A stretch of 64,000 nt of DNA from Gemmatimonadota bacterium (GTDB taxonomy: Bacteria; JAAXHH01): assembly GCA_026705925.1 (NCBI GenBank), contig JAPOZT010000011.1, forward strand, positions 400,857 through 464,856, written 5' to 3'. Numbering within the stretch: position 1 is the stretch's first letter; the number at the start of each line of letters is the position of its first letter. This document shows positions 17,012 to 26,082 of this stretch, in pieces. The translations under genes and the position numbers were made by a program. The notes under the pieces are model-generated. The model had not been told where the DNA came from and searched no databases. It saw nothing but the letters and a program-made list of their open reading frames with translations.

Positions 17012-18463
17012 TTGAGTCAACGCGTAATCACCATGTGTGCCGGCCGGTGCAACCTGGGCTTCGCGCGGATCGACATCACCCCGCCCGCAGGCATCTATCA
17101 CCGCAGCTGGGGCGCGGCGAAGCATGACGCATCGACAGGCATCCACCGGGAGCTGACCGCCTCCGCGCTGGTGTTCGCGGACCCCGGATCCGGGGAGGAA
17201 CACGCCCTCGTGGCCCTCGAACTGGGCTGGCTGCAGGCCGGCGACCTGCAGCGTCTTTCGGAAACCGTTTGCGCCGGAACCGGCCTGCCGGCCGAACGCG
17301 TTGTCATCACCTTCTCCCATACCCACGCCGCGGGCAACTACGATCCGGACCGCCTGGAGCACGAAGGCGGCGCGCTGATCCCCGGATACCTGGACGGTCT
17401 CGGCAAGGGGCTTGCCAGCCTCGTGGAGGAAGCCAGGACCGCCGTGCAACCGGTCGACCTGGCCTTCGGATACGGCCGGTGCGACCTGGCGCACAACCGC
17501 GACTACTGGGACGAAGAAAACCGGTTGTACGCCGTTGGGTCCAACCCGGACCGGGCCGCCGACGACACGGTCGTGGTCACCCGCGCGAGCGACCGGGACG
17601 GCCGGCTGGTCGCCACCCTTGTCAACTACAGCTGCCACCCGACGACCCTGGCCTGGGACAATACGCTCATCAGCCCCGACTACCCCGGCGCCATGCGGGA
17701 AGTCGTGGAGCGGGAGACCGGCGCGCCTTGCGTGTTCGTGCTGGGCGCGAGCGGCGATCTCGGGCCGCGGTACGGGTTCGTGGGCGAAACGGAGGCAGCG
17801 GACCGGAACGGCCTTCAGCTGGGCTATGCCGCCCTTTCGGCCCTGCAGGGCCTGCTGCCCGACGGGACCGAGCTGCGCTACGACGGTCCCGTGGTATCGG
17901 GCGCCACCATCGGGGTCTGGCGTCAACGCCCCATGGATGCCGAGCGCGCACAAGGGCTCGAAGCCTTCGACTCTGCCGCGATGACCCTGGACCTGCCCAT
18001 AATGGACCTGCCCGGGCAGACGGAACTCGACGAGCAACTCGCCGAATGGACGTCCCGCGAAGAGGCCGCCCGGCAGGATGGGCAGGACAGGGAAGCCGCC
18101 GACTGCCGCGCGCACATCGAACGGGTCCGGCGGGCCATGCGGCGCATCGAAAGCATCCCGCCGGACAGCCAGTCCGTCCCCTACGACGTCACGCTCTGGC
18201 GCATCGGCGAAGGCGTCCTCGTGATGGTAAGCGGCGAACCGTACAGCGTGCTTCAGCGCGCGTTGCGGGCGCGCTTCCCGGCAACCGCCGTCGTCGTGAT
18301 CGTCCTGTGCAACCAGAACCTGGGAACGGGCGGCTATCTGCTGCCCGCGGACGACTACGGCAAGGGGCTCTACCAGGAAGAGGCGGCGGCCGTCGGCCCG
18401 GGCGGACTCGAAGCGGTGATCGCCGCGATCGAGCGGCAACTTACGGTCTGGGAACTGAAGTAG
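17012..18463 (+). CDS. Neutral/alkaline ceramidase-superfamily protein
   Basis: 483 residues resembling the N-terminal zinc domain of neutral ceramidases: NLGFARIDITPPAGI near the start, VITFSHTHAAGNYD with the zinc-binding His pair, and LVNYSCHPTTLAWDN with a further His. No signal peptide is visible, unlike secreted ceramidases. A TTG at 17012 is the start because AGGAAG lies about 5 nt upstream; the first ATG is seven codons later. Related bacterial proteins without the C-terminal domain are common in FCB-type genomes and are of unproven substrate. A Gfo/Idh/MocA gene follows 22 nt downstream. Confidence 0.8.
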   Translation: MSQRVITMCAGRCNLGFARIDITPPAGIYHRSWGAAKHDASTGIHRELTASALVFADPGSGEEHALVALELGWLQAGDLQRLSETVCAGTGLPAERVVITFSHTHAAGNYDPDRLEHEGGALIPGYLDGLGKGLASLVEEARTAVQPVDLAFGYGRCDLAHNRDYWDEENRLYAVGSNPDRAADDTVVVTRASDRDGRLVATLVNYSCHPTTLAWDNTLISPDYPGAMREVVERETGAPCVFVLGASGDLGPRYGFVGETEAADRNGLQLGYAALSALQGLLPDGTELRYDGPVVSGATIGVWRQRPMDAERAQGLEAFDSAAMTLDLPIMDLPGQTELDEQLAEWTSREEAARQDGQDREAADCRAHIERVRRAMRRIESIPPDSQSVPYDVTLWRIGEGVLVMVSGEPYSVLQRALRARFPATAVVVIVLCNQNLGTGGYLLPADDYGKGLYQEEAAAVGPGGLEAVIAAIERQLTVWELK

Positions 18464-18485
18464 TTAAAAGACAGGAGCTTAAGAC

Positions 18486-19598
18486 ATGTCGGCAGGTCAT
18501 AGGGTGGCAGGCAATATACGCGTCGGGCTCATCGGACTCGGATCGGTCTGCGAATTCGTGCATTACCCGGGGTTCTCCCGCATTCCGGGCGTGGAGATCG
18601 CCGGCCTGTGTGAGGTGGACGAAGACCTGCTGGCCCGCAGGCAGGCACAGTGGGGCGTCGCGGCCGGTTTCACGGACGTGGACCGGTTCCTGGTCGCTGT
18701 CAGGCCGGACGCCGTGACCGTCGCCGTGCCGAACGTGTACCACCGCGATATCGTGCTCAAGGCCGTCGCCGCGGGCTGTCACGTGCTGTGTGAGAAACCC
18801 ATCGGCATGACCGTCGCGGAGACCGTCGACATGTACGATTCCGCCCGGGACGCCGGCGTCCGGCACATGACCGCCTTTACCTACCGGTTCGTGCCCGGCA
18901 TGCGCTACCTGAAGCACCTGGTCGACGAAGGCCAACTCGGCGAGATACGCCACGCGCGCTTCCAGCGTCTCCAGGACTGGGGCGAGCATTCCGTCGGATG
19001 GCGCCAGTACCGGCGCATGGCGGCGACGGGAGAACTCGGCGACATGGGCATACACCGCATCGACTTCGCCGAGGACCTGCTCGGTCCGATCCGGTCGGTG
19101 TGCGCGTCGCTCAAGCAGGTCGTTCCCCGGGACCACACGGAGGAGGGGCGGCCCTGCGAGCCGCAGGACGTGGAGGACTGGGTCGCCTGGATCGCCGAGT
19201 TCGAATCGGGGACCACGGGCGTGTTCGAAATGGGCAAACTGACCAAGGGCCACGGGCCCGCCGGCGACCATGACCTCTGCGAGTTGAACGGGAGCGAAGG
19301 ATCAGCCGCCTACCGGCTACACACCCCCTTTGCCATCCAGGCCGGACCGCGGCGGGAGAAATACCGGCGGCGCAGCGTACCGAAGCGCTTCCTCGCCCTG
19401 CCCGGTTCCCCCCGCGACCCGAAGGAAGGCGACCCACTCCAGACATTTCGCTTCGACCAGGCCTGGGAGTTCGTCTGCGCCATCCGAGAGGGACGGGACT
19501 GTGTGCCTTCCTTCTACCACGGCATGCGCGCGCAGGTCGTGGCGGAGGCCATCCTCGAAGCGGCCGCGTCCCGGAAGTGGGTGGACGTGCCGGGGTAA
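18486..19598 (+). CDS. Gfo/Idh/MocA-family oxidoreductase
   Basis: An NAD(P)-dependent sugar-type dehydrogenase of 370 residues. The Rossmann motif is RVGLIGLGSVCEFVHYPGF, followed by the family landmarks CEKPIGMT (catalytic Lys) and GELGDMGIHRIDFAEDLLG (the G-x-DxGxHxxD signature). An AGGAG site precedes the ATG. The actual substrate is undetermined. It probably forms an operon with the ceramidase-like gene upstream. Confidence 0.9.
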   Translation: MSAGHRVAGNIRVGLIGLGSVCEFVHYPGFSRIPGVEIAGLCEVDEDLLARRQAQWGVAAGFTDVDRFLVAVRPDAVTVAVPNVYHRDIVLKAVAAGCHVLCEKPIGMTVAETVDMYDSARDAGVRHMTAFTYRFVPGMRYLKHLVDEGQLGEIRHARFQRLQDWGEHSVGWRQYRRMAATGELGDMGIHRIDFAEDLLGPIRSVCASLKQVVPRDHTEEGRPCEPQDVEDWVAWIAEFESGTTGVFEMGKLTKGHGPAGDHDLCELNGSEGSAAYRLHTPFAIQAGPRREKYRRRSVPKRFLALPGSPRDPKEGDPLQTFRFDQAWEFVCAIREGRDCVPSFYHGMRAQVVAEAILEAAASRKWVDVPG

Positions 19599-19785
19599 GT
19601 CGAATCCGGGCCCGCCGCGCATCCATCCGCCGCGGACCGCCCCAAAACGCCCACCACCGAATTTTCATTTCACCGTCATAGATTCGTCATACTCCGTCCT
19701 TATCTTTCGTCCGATCTGGAAACGCTTGATCTCGGAACAGGCACCGGTTAGAATGTCAATCGTATATTCTGAATATCAACGACCG

Positions 19786-19815
19786 TTAAGAATTCAGTTG
19801 GCCTGACGGTATTAA
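19786..19815 (+). promoter_or_regulatory. Possible promoter of the PorV-like gene
   Basis: TTAAGA (19786-19791), an 18-nt spacer and TATTAA (19810-19815) lie about 30 nt before the PorV-like start, in an AT-rich stretch that contrasts with the surrounding GC-rich sequence. The -35 match is weak, so this is tentative. Confidence 0.3.
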
Positions 19816-19846
19816 TAAAGGTGAAATTAGCACAGAGGAGAACAGT

Positions 19847-20785
19847 ATGAGAAGGTTAAGCTACCTGATCATCGCAACACTGCTTTCTATTCCGGCAGGG
19901 CCGTCCCTGGCCGGTGTCGGGCAGGCCGGCGGCCTGTTCCTGCAGATCGCTCCCGACGCGCGATCCACGGCCATGGGCGAGACCGGCGTCGCCCACGCTA
20001 AAGGCGCCCAGGTCCCCGCGTGGAATCCGGGCGGACTGGGATTCCTGGAATACAGCGGCGTTTCGGGGACCTATTTCAAATGGCTGCCCTACCTGGCGGA
20101 CGATCTCTACTACCTGCACTTTTCCTACGTGCATCCGGTCGAAGGCATCGGGACCTTCGGCGTCAGTGTGCCTTATCTTTCGCTGGGTGAACAACACAGG
20201 GTAAACGCGGCGGGCGACAGCCAGGGGACGTTCAAGAGTTCGGACATGGCGGTGTCCTTCTCCTACGGCGCCCTGATCAACGACCGTCTGGGGGTCGGTT
20301 CCAATCTGAAGGTCATCCGGAGCGCCCTTTCCGACGAGGACGACGGGGTGGGCACGAGCTTCGCCCTGGACGTCGGCGTGACCGCCCGCGTCACGCCCCG
20401 GTTCACCGTGGCCGGCGTCCTTCAGAACCTGGGGACGGAAATCAAGTACACGGATTCGAACCAGGGAGATCCGCTTTCCCGGAACCTCAAGGTGGGCGCC
20501 GCGCTCAAGGCGCTCGAAGACGAGTCGAACAGCCTGTTACTGGCCGTCGACCTCAACCGCATGCTGCTGGAAGACAGTGGGAACATCCTGAACGTCGGGC
20601 TGGAATACTGGTTCGAAGATCTGATCGCGTTGCGGACGGGGTACGTGCACGACGCGGACGGCGATGTGAAAACGCCCACGTTCGGTGGCGGGCTGCAGTG
20701 GAAGATGTACCGCATCGACTTCAGCTACACTACGAGTTCGACGCTCCAGGACATCACGAAGTTCACCATTTCGACCAGGTTTTAA
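19847..20785 (+). CDS. PorV/PorQ-family outer-membrane beta-barrel protein
   Basis: 312 residues with a cleavable signal peptide (YLIIATLLSIPAGPSLA). The mature start GGLFLQIAPDARSTAMGETGVAHAKGAQVPAWNPGGLG is the hallmark of the PorV/PorQ (UPF0164) family. Alternating amphipathic strands fill the rest, and the chain ends in Phe (KFTISTRF), as expected for an outer-membrane barrel. PorV-like proteins shuttle type IX secretion substrates in Bacteroidota, but many FCB genomes carry several homologues of unknown role. No T9SS genes are seen here. A strong GGAG site precedes the ATG, and a terminator follows. This gene is the main taxonomic clue in the window. Confidence 0.9.
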   Translation: MRRLSYLIIATLLSIPAGPSLAGVGQAGGLFLQIAPDARSTAMGETGVAHAKGAQVPAWNPGGLGFLEYSGVSGTYFKWLPYLADDLYYLHFSYVHPVEGIGTFGVSVPYLSLGEQHRVNAAGDSQGTFKSSDMAVSFSYGALINDRLGVGSNLKVIRSALSDEDDGVGTSFALDVGVTARVTPRFTVAGVLQNLGTEIKYTDSNQGDPLSRNLKVGAALKALEDESNSLLLAVDLNRMLLEDSGNILNVGLEYWFEDLIALRTGYVHDADGDVKTPTFGGGLQWKMYRIDFSYTTSSTLQDITKFTISTRF

Positions 20786-20838
20786 GACAGGGAAGGCAGA
20801 GATCCGATGGTCGGCATAACCGGTATGGTCGAACAGGG

Positions 20839-20882
20839 CAGGACTGGCCGGGTAAACGGTTACCCGGAGGGGTCCTGTTTTT
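20839..20882 (+). terminator. Rho-independent terminator after the PorV-like gene
   Basis: A long GC-rich inverted repeat: an outer CAGGAC/GTCCTG pair and an inner CCGGGTAA/TTACCCGG pair around a 4-nt loop, followed by five Ts on the plus strand. It overlaps the last codons of the convergent cyclotransferase gene. Confidence 0.85.
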
Positions 20883-21738
20883 CGACCAGCCGGATCTCGA
20901 AGAGCCGGGGCCACCACTTCCCGGTAACGTACAGCCGGTCTCCCGCGGCATCGTAGGCGATGCCGTTGAGCACATCCACCGTGCCGCCCCCCTCGCCAGG
21001 TCCATGCTGACCGGCCGATTCCAGCAGTCCCTCCAGGTCGAGCCACCCCGTGACCCGGCCCGTTTCGGGATCGATGCGGGCGATGCGGTCCTCCTGCCAG
21101 ATATTGGCGTAGACCTCGCCCTTCACGTACTCCAGTTCGTTCAGGTTGCGCACCGGGCCATCCCCGTCCCGCACGACCACCCTGCCGGTCTCCGCGAAGG
21201 TCACCTTGTCGCGGAAGTACAGGTTGGACGACCCGTCGGTCATGATGAACCGCACGCCGTCATAGGTGATGCCCCATCCCTCGCCGGGATAGGACACGCT
21301 CCGCAGCAGCTCGAAGCTTTCCCGGTCGTAGATGAACCCGACACCTGATTTCCAGGTGAGCTGGATAATCTTGTCGTCGTAGAGGGCGAGCCCTTCCCCG
21401 AAAATCGTCGCGGACAGCCGGCGGATTTGTTCCACTGCGCCGGTCTGCAGCGCCACCTGGCGCAGGGAGGACTGGCCGTAGTTCCCGGTACTCTCGTACA
21501 GCGTTTCGCCTTCGATCGCCAGACCCTGGGTAAAGGCGCCCGTATCGTGGGGGAAGGACCGGACCACCTCGTAGGCATAGGACTTCGCCGCGACCGCCGT
21601 GGTGTCGTTCCCCGCCTGCGTATCGGTGGGACTGGTGCTCGAATTCGTGGGCTCGGTACAGGCGGCGACGCCGGACAGGGCGGTGGTACCGGCCAGGAAC
21701 GCGAGGCAAACCAGGAGGGCGAAGAGGTTTCGTTTCAT
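20860..21738 (-). CDS. Glutaminyl-peptide cyclotransferase, bacterial/plant type, lipoprotein-like
   Basis: About 292 residues forming the five-bladed propeller of the plant-type glutaminyl cyclase family, which makes N-terminal pyroglutamate. Diagnostic blocks are RSFPHDTGAFTQGLAIEGETLYESTGNYGQSSLR, GEGLALYDDKIIQLTWKSG and NELEYVKGEVYANIWQED. The N-terminus (MKRNLFALLVCLAFLAGTTALSGVAAC, described here in two parts: hydrophobic core, then SGVAAC) is a signal with a plausible lipobox Cys. A Thr/Ser-rich linker follows. The start overlaps the GNAT stop as ATGA. The long frame-open extension upstream of this ATG is the antisense-like shadow of the GNAT gene and is not used. Confidence 0.92.
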   Translation of the reverse strand: MKRNLFALLVCLAFLAGTTALSGVAACTEPTNSSTSPTDTQAGNDTTAVAAKSYAYEVVRSFPHDTGAFTQGLAIEGETLYESTGNYGQSSLRQVALQTGAVEQIRRLSATIFGEGLALYDDKIIQLTWKSGVGFIYDRESFELLRSVSYPGEGWGITYDGVRFIMTDGSSNLYFRDKVTFAETGRVVVRDGDGPVRNLNELEYVKGEVYANIWQEDRIARIDPETGRVTGWLDLEGLLESAGQHGPGEGGGTVDVLNGIAYDAAGDRLYVTGKWWPRLFEIRLVEKQDPSG

Positions 21739-22235
21739 GGGTCCGGTTCCTGCAGCTTCCGGTACATGATGTGTGCGTCCACGAGGCCGTGTTCGGGATG
21801 ATTGAACGCGGCCGGCACGGTGCCGATGATCGAGAACCCCAGGTCCCGCCAGAGGGCGACGGCCCGTTGGTTCGTGCCGACGACCATGTTGAACTGCATG
21901 GACAGGAATCCCGCGCGGCGCGCCTCTTCGAGGGCGTGAATCCCCATTGCCCGCCCCACGCCGCGGCCCTGGATGTCCGGATCGACCATGAACCCCGCGT
22001 TCGCCACATGGGCGCCCTGTCCCGGCTGGTTGGGACGTAGATAGTAGGTGCCCACCACGTTGTGACCTTCCAGCGCGACGTAGGTCCGGTTCGGCGGCGC
22101 CATCCACAGCGCGCGGGCCTGGTCCCTGTCCGTGTCGGGTGGATAGGGATAGGTGTCGGCCGACCGGACGACCCGGTGAAAGATGGACCAGATGGCTTCG
22201 AAGTCGTCTTCGCCGGCCCGGCGTATCCGGATCAT
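21735..22235 (-). CDS. GNAT-family N-acetyltransferase
   Basis: 166 residues with GNAT motif A: FMVDPDIQGRGVGRAMGIHALEEAR, whose Q-G-R-G-V-G is the acetyl-CoA pyrophosphate loop. Motif B follows (NMVVGTNQRAVALWRDLGFSIIGTVPAAF). Acceptor substrate is unknown. Both ends overlap their neighbours by four bases (ankyrin gene upstream, cyclotransferase downstream), so all three are read from one message. Confidence 0.92.
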   Translation of the reverse strand: MIRIRRAGEDDFEAIWSIFHRVVRSADTYPYPPDTDRDQARALWMAPPNRTYVALEGHNVVGTYYLRPNQPGQGAHVANAGFMVDPDIQGRGVGRAMGIHALEEARRAGFLSMQFNMVVGTNQRAVALWRDLGFSIIGTVPAAFNHPEHGLVDAHIMYRKLQEPDP

Positions 22236-23299
22236 CCGCGCCCTCGTTCCAGGAGCATGGATTCGATGGCCTTCCTTTTCTTCTCGCGGGCGATGTCAAG
22301 CGCTGTAGCGCCGTCCCGGTCCGGGATCGACGGGTCGGCGCCCTGGTCGAGCAGGTAGGTGACGAAGGGCTTCCCGGCGCCGCGGACGGCGGCCCAGTGC
22401 AGCGCGGTGCGTCCGTGGTGATCGTCGACGGCGTTCACGTTGGCGCCGCGGTCGACCAGGAAACGGGCCATGTTGTAACTGCCGTACTGCACCAGTTCGC
22501 TCAGGGTGTCGTCCACCGCGGGATGCCGGATGTCCGCCCCGGCCTTCAGCAGCATTTCCACGGAATCGTAGTCCACGCTCCACAGGGCGTTGACCAGACC
22601 GGGATCGGGTTTCGCGCCGGCGTCCAGCATCGCCTGCATCATGGCCGGGTTGCCGATGGCGGAGGTCAGCGGCGGGGGAGGCCGGTTGACCTCGGCGCCC
22701 CGCTGCAGGAGCATCACGACGATGGCCTCCAGGTGGGCGGCGACCGCCGCATCGTCCCGGCCCGCGCCGGAAGCTGCGGCGTAGTTCAGGGGACGCCACC
22801 GGTTCTCGTCCACTGCGTCGACCAGGCCTTCGTCCCCGTCCAGGAGCGCCCGGACGCGATCCGCCTCGCCCAGGGCCACGCTGGTGAATATATCCCAGTC
22901 CTCGATGTATTCGCGGAGCACCGGCAGGAACTGGATCTCCCCGCCCACGGCGGCGAGACAGGGCGCCGTCATGCGGCCGTGGCCGCCCCGAAGGTCGATG
23001 CACGCGCCGAGTTCGAGCAGGACGCGCACGGTGTCCACGTGTTGGGGGCCCTTGGGAATCGTCTTCTTGTGTTCCAGCACGCGATGCAGCGGCCTGTGCC
23101 GATGGTTGTTGCGGCTGATCACGTTGGGATCGGCGCCGTGTTCGACCAGCAGCCTGACGATCTCCGTACTCCCCGTGAAGGCGGCCGTCATGATGGGCTG
23201 CCAGTGCCGGGCGGACTCCGGATCTTCCTTCAGCAGGGCTTTCGTAGCGTCCAGGTCGCCGGACCACGCCGCGCTCGTCAGTTGCTTTTCCAGGGCCAT
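22232..23299 (-). CDS. Ankyrin-repeat protein
   Basis: About 355 residues composed of ankyrin repeats (TEIVRLLVEHGADPNV, VRVLLELGACIDLRGGHG, NMARFLVDRGANVNAVDD, TALHWAAVRGAGKPFVTYLLDQGADPSIPDRDGATALDIA). There is no signal peptide or enzymatic domain, so it probably binds another protein in the cytoplasm. I start at MALEKQL because GGAGG lies nine bases before this ATG; a GTG three codons earlier is too close to that site. Confidence 0.9.
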   Translation of the reverse strand: MALEKQLTSAAWSGDLDATKALLKEDPESARHWQPIMTAAFTGSTEIVRLLVEHGADPNVISRNNHRHRPLHRVLEHKKTIPKGPQHVDTVRVLLELGACIDLRGGHGRMTAPCLAAVGGEIQFLPVLREYIEDWDIFTSVALGEADRVRALLDGDEGLVDAVDENRWRPLNYAAASGAGRDDAAVAAHLEAIVVMLLQRGAEVNRPPPPLTSAIGNPAMMQAMLDAGAKPDPGLVNALWSVDYDSVEMLLKAGADIRHPAVDDTLSELVQYGSYNMARFLVDRGANVNAVDDHHGRTALHWAAVRGAGKPFVTYLLDQGADPSIPDRDGATALDIAREKKRKAIESMLLERGRG

Positions 23300-23338
23300 G
23301 GACCACACCCTCCGTTTCCTCGATACCCTACGGCCACC

Positions 23339-24391
23339 TTACGACCACCGTACAGCCACCTTGATCACTTCATCCGGCGCGTGCCGCATCTTGCCGTACG
23401 CTTCCGGCAATTCGTCGGGCGTCACGACGGGATCGGGCAGACCGTGCGGATGGAGCGTGCCCTCCCGGAAGAGGCGGACCAGGATTTCGAAGATACGGTC
23501 CTCTTCCCAAAACAGGTTGCGCTGCGGCCGGCTGCAGGCCCGCGCCGAGACGATGTCGATCTGGTTGAAGTGAAACTCCTCGCCCAGGTAAAGTCCCTTC
23601 GCGTCCCCCAGGTAGAAGGCCAGGGGCACCACCCGCCCCGCGTACCGGGTGGCCCGGATCGCCTGGTTGAGCGCGTGGTAGCTCCCGCTGGCCTCGATGG
23701 CGACGTCCGCGCCGTGTTCGAGCCAATCGCGGGACGCCATGCCGAAATCGCCGACCTCCTTCGGATCGACCGCCATGGTCGCGCCGTGCAGCCGGGCCAG
23801 TTCGCGCCGTCGTGCGATCGGGTCCACCGCCACCACGTCAACCGCGCCGGACAGCCGGGCCAACTGGACGGTGAAGAGCCCGATGGCGCCCATGCCGAAG
23901 ACGATGACCCGCTCGCCGATCCGCACCTGTCCGTCCCGTACGGCCGCCAGGGCGAAGTCGGCGGGATCCATGCAGCAGGCGGCCTCTTCGGTGAATCCGG
24001 GAAGCAGCGGCTTGAAGTGACGGCCCTGGTGAACCGGCCTGAACCCGCCGTAGCCGTATACCCGGTCGCCTTCCTTCACGTCTTCGACTTCGCTGCCGGC
24101 GGCCATGACCATACCCACGGTCGTATTGCCCACCGGCTTCCAGGCCGTCGGGTCGTAAGAATGGGTCCGCGACCGGTCGAAGACCCGTCCGTCCGGATCC
24201 ATGGGCACGCTGCAATAGATGGATTCTCCCGTGATCTCGCCCTTCTCCGTCCCGTGTTTCGCTGCGGTGAGTTCGCTGCGGACGCGGACTTCATCGGGTT
24301 CGAGTTCGTCCAGCGTATAGGATTCCCAACGAGGTTCGAAGGCGTTGTTGCAGACGAGTTGCTTGAGCTCGATGCCATCCACGGTGGCCAT
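23339..24391 (-). CDS. Zinc-less-looking medium-chain dehydrogenase/reductase
   Basis: About 350 residues. The catalytic domain has RSELTAAKHGTEKGEITG in place of the usual zinc-binding GxCGTD segment, the KxGTE form seen in MDR members that lack catalytic zinc. The Rossmann part is RVIVFGMGAIGLFTVQLARLSGAVDVVAVDP. Start MATVDGIEL was chosen because GGGAGGA lies immediately before this ATG; a Met four codons earlier would contain that site. Likely an NAD(P)-dependent sugar or polyol reductase; the neighbour is a GH32 protein, but no shared pathway is proven. Confidence 0.85.
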   Translation of the reverse strand: MATVDGIELKQLVCNNAFEPRWESYTLDELEPDEVRVRSELTAAKHGTEKGEITGESIYCSVPMDPDGRVFDRSRTHSYDPTAWKPVGNTTVGMVMAAGSEVEDVKEGDRVYGYGGFRPVHQGRHFKPLLPGFTEEAACCMDPADFALAAVRDGQVRIGERVIVFGMGAIGLFTVQLARLSGAVDVVAVDPIARRRELARLHGATMAVDPKEVGDFGMASRDWLEHGADVAIEASGSYHALNQAIRATRYAGRVVPLAFYLGDAKGLYLGEEFHFNQIDIVSARACSRPQRNLFWEEDRIFEILVRLFREGTLHPHGLPDPVVTPDELPEAYGKMRHAPDEVIKVAVRWS

Positions 24392-24403
24392 GGTTCCTCC
24401 CAT

Positions 24404-24507
24404 GCCTGTCGGCCTGATGCCGAACCGTCCTTTCGGAGCGCCAGTCGGCGTGATGCCGGGCTGCCCTTCGATACTTCGTTGCCTGTCGGCCAGATGCCGG
24501 GCCGTCC
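24404..24507. repeat. Three imperfect 27-bp repeats between GH32 and the dehydrogenase
   Basis: Units at 24404-24430, 24440-24466 and 24481-24507 share a CxGTCGGCxxGATGCCGxxC core. They fill most of the 134-bp intergenic space. A role in mRNA processing or just slippage are both possible. Confidence 0.7.
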
Positions 24508-24525
24508 TCCGGTGCTACGGGTGGC

Positions 24526-26055
24526 TCAGGTCCATATTGATTTCATCCTGTATGCCCGGAGCGACCGGACCCGGCTGTCGACGCCCTGGGAGCGGAAGGA
24601 CACGCCCGTGCTGTCCGGCCGGTCGGGATAAACCCGCAGCGCGACGCACTGGCGGCCGTTGGCGAATACCTCCACGACGCTCCGGTCCACGAACACCCGC
24701 AGTTTGAGCGTTTCGTTCTCCTCCAGCGCCAGCGGCGCCGTTTCGGGCGCCCGGGACAGGACGTCGGGCGCGGTGGACGCATAGGAGGTGTCGACGGAAA
24801 GGAGGCTCCCGCCATGGAACCCGCGGCCCCGGTAGAAGGCGATGCGCGTGAACTCCTCCCGGTCCGGAGACCGCAGCACGTTCATCTCCACCATGGGCGA
24901 TGAACCCGGGTCGATCTCCACTTCAAACTCCATGGTGTTGCCGCCCTCCGGCGCGGGCAGGACGACCTCTCGGTTGGCCGGAAGGTTGAAGCCGTCGAAC
25001 CGGACCGGGGCTTCCCGCAGCGATTCGAGGGCCTCGACCGGCTCCTGGTACAGGTCGTCGCCGTCGACGGTCAGGCGCCGGGGCAGGGACATGATCTGGT
25101 TCCACCCTTGCGTCGGCTTGCCGTGGTTCATGTTGAAGATCGCGACAAGACCGCCCTCGCCGTCCGGCGTGGCCGAAGGCGCGTGGAGCCCGGACGGCTT
25201 GTACGCGCCGAAATTGAACTTGGCGCCGTAAGTGATCACGAACTTGTCCCGATCGGTGTCATAGTCGCCGATCAGGTACTGTGGACCGCTCATGTGGCTG
25301 AAGAAGAGCAGGATGTGGCGGTCTCCGATGGGCCAGAAGTACGGGCAGGCGCCGTCGTCCCCCACCAGGGTATAGTCGTCGTCCTCGACGAAGGGATGGA
25401 GGTAGGTCCATTTGGCCAGGTCCTCGGAGCGGAACAGGTAGTTCGCACGCCGCTTCTTGCCGGCCGGCCCTGTCGGCTTGGTGCCCGCGGAGAGCGAATA
25501 GTAGACCCCGTCCTTCTTCCAGATGCACGGATCGAACACGTTGTAGGGTGCGGGCGGACCGTCCTTCGGCGGCATGGGGATAACGGCCTGGCCGGTAACC
25601 TTCTCCCAGTTGAGGAGCAGGGGATCGCTGGATACGGCGACCATGTTGCCCGCGACCGTGCCGTGGTACATGGCGATCACGCGGTCTTCCTCCACCAGCG
25701 CGGCGCCCGAGTAACAGCAGCGCTCCGGGTTGGGATAGATGCAGTAAGGCAGGTCGCGCCAGCGGACGAGGTCGTCCGAAACGGCGTGCCCCCAGTGTTG
25801 CCGCGTGTCCTCGGGTGGGTAGGCCTGGTAGAACAGGTGCCACCGTCCCTGCCAGAAGCACAGGCCGTTGGGGTCGTTGAGCATGGCCTCGGGATTCACG
25901 TAGTGGTACGCGGGCCGGTGGGGATCCCCCGCATAGCCCTTGCGGGACGCATTCAAGCGCTGCAGGAGCGGGTTGTCCGCCAGCGCGGCCTCCTGCGCCT
26001 CGAGCGTATCTGTGGGAAAGGTGTAGTAGGGAACCAGGGAGGTGTAGTCTTCCAT
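24526..26055 (-). CDS. GH32-like protein with altered acid/base site
   Basis: About 509 residues with a five-bladed propeller plus C-terminal beta-sandwich, as in invertases and fructanases. The nucleophile motif is present (PEAMLNDPNGLCFWQGRWHL; Asp61), as is the transition-state Asp in NVFDPCIW (Asp175). The motif that is normally E-C-P, carrying the acid/base Glu, reads DDGACPYFWPIG, with Ala236 before the Cys. The C-terminal sandwich ends with LKLRVFVDRSVVEVFANG, a normal GH32C signature. No signal peptide. Start at the second Met because a GGAG precedes it. Hydrolysis of beta-fructosides is therefore doubtful; a different acid or a non-hydrolytic role is possible. Confidence 0.85.
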   Translation of the reverse strand: MEDYTSLVPYYTFPTDTLEAQEAALADNPLLQRLNASRKGYAGDPHRPAYHYVNPEAMLNDPNGLCFWQGRWHLFYQAYPPEDTRQHWGHAVSDDLVRWRDLPYCIYPNPERCCYSGAALVEEDRVIAMYHGTVAGNMVAVSSDPLLLNWEKVTGQAVIPMPPKDGPPAPYNVFDPCIWKKDGVYYSLSAGTKPTGPAGKKRRANYLFRSEDLAKWTYLHPFVEDDDYTLVGDDGACPYFWPIGDRHILLFFSHMSGPQYLIGDYDTDRDKFVITYGAKFNFGAYKPSGLHAPSATPDGEGGLVAIFNMNHGKPTQGWNQIMSLPRRLTVDGDDLYQEPVEALESLREAPVRFDGFNLPANREVVLPAPEGGNTMEFEVEIDPGSSPMVEMNVLRSPDREEFTRIAFYRGRGFHGGSLLSVDTSYASTAPDVLSRAPETAPLALEENETLKLRVFVDRSVVEVFANGRQCVALRVYPDRPDSTGVSFRSQGVDSRVRSLRAYRMKSIWT

Positions 26056-26082
26056 GATGTGCTCCATTGGTGGACAAACGCT

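Noticed and set aside
20860..22299. An extended N-terminus for the glutaminyl cyclotransferase reaching to 22299
   Set aside because: The extension is antisense-like Arg/Pro-rich sequence over the GNAT gene; the ATG at 21738 has a signal peptide directly behind it.
22139..24631. Long plus-strand frame opposite the ankyrin and dehydrogenase genes
   Set aside because: It has no recognisable domain, whereas the minus strand contains complete protein families with ribosome sites.
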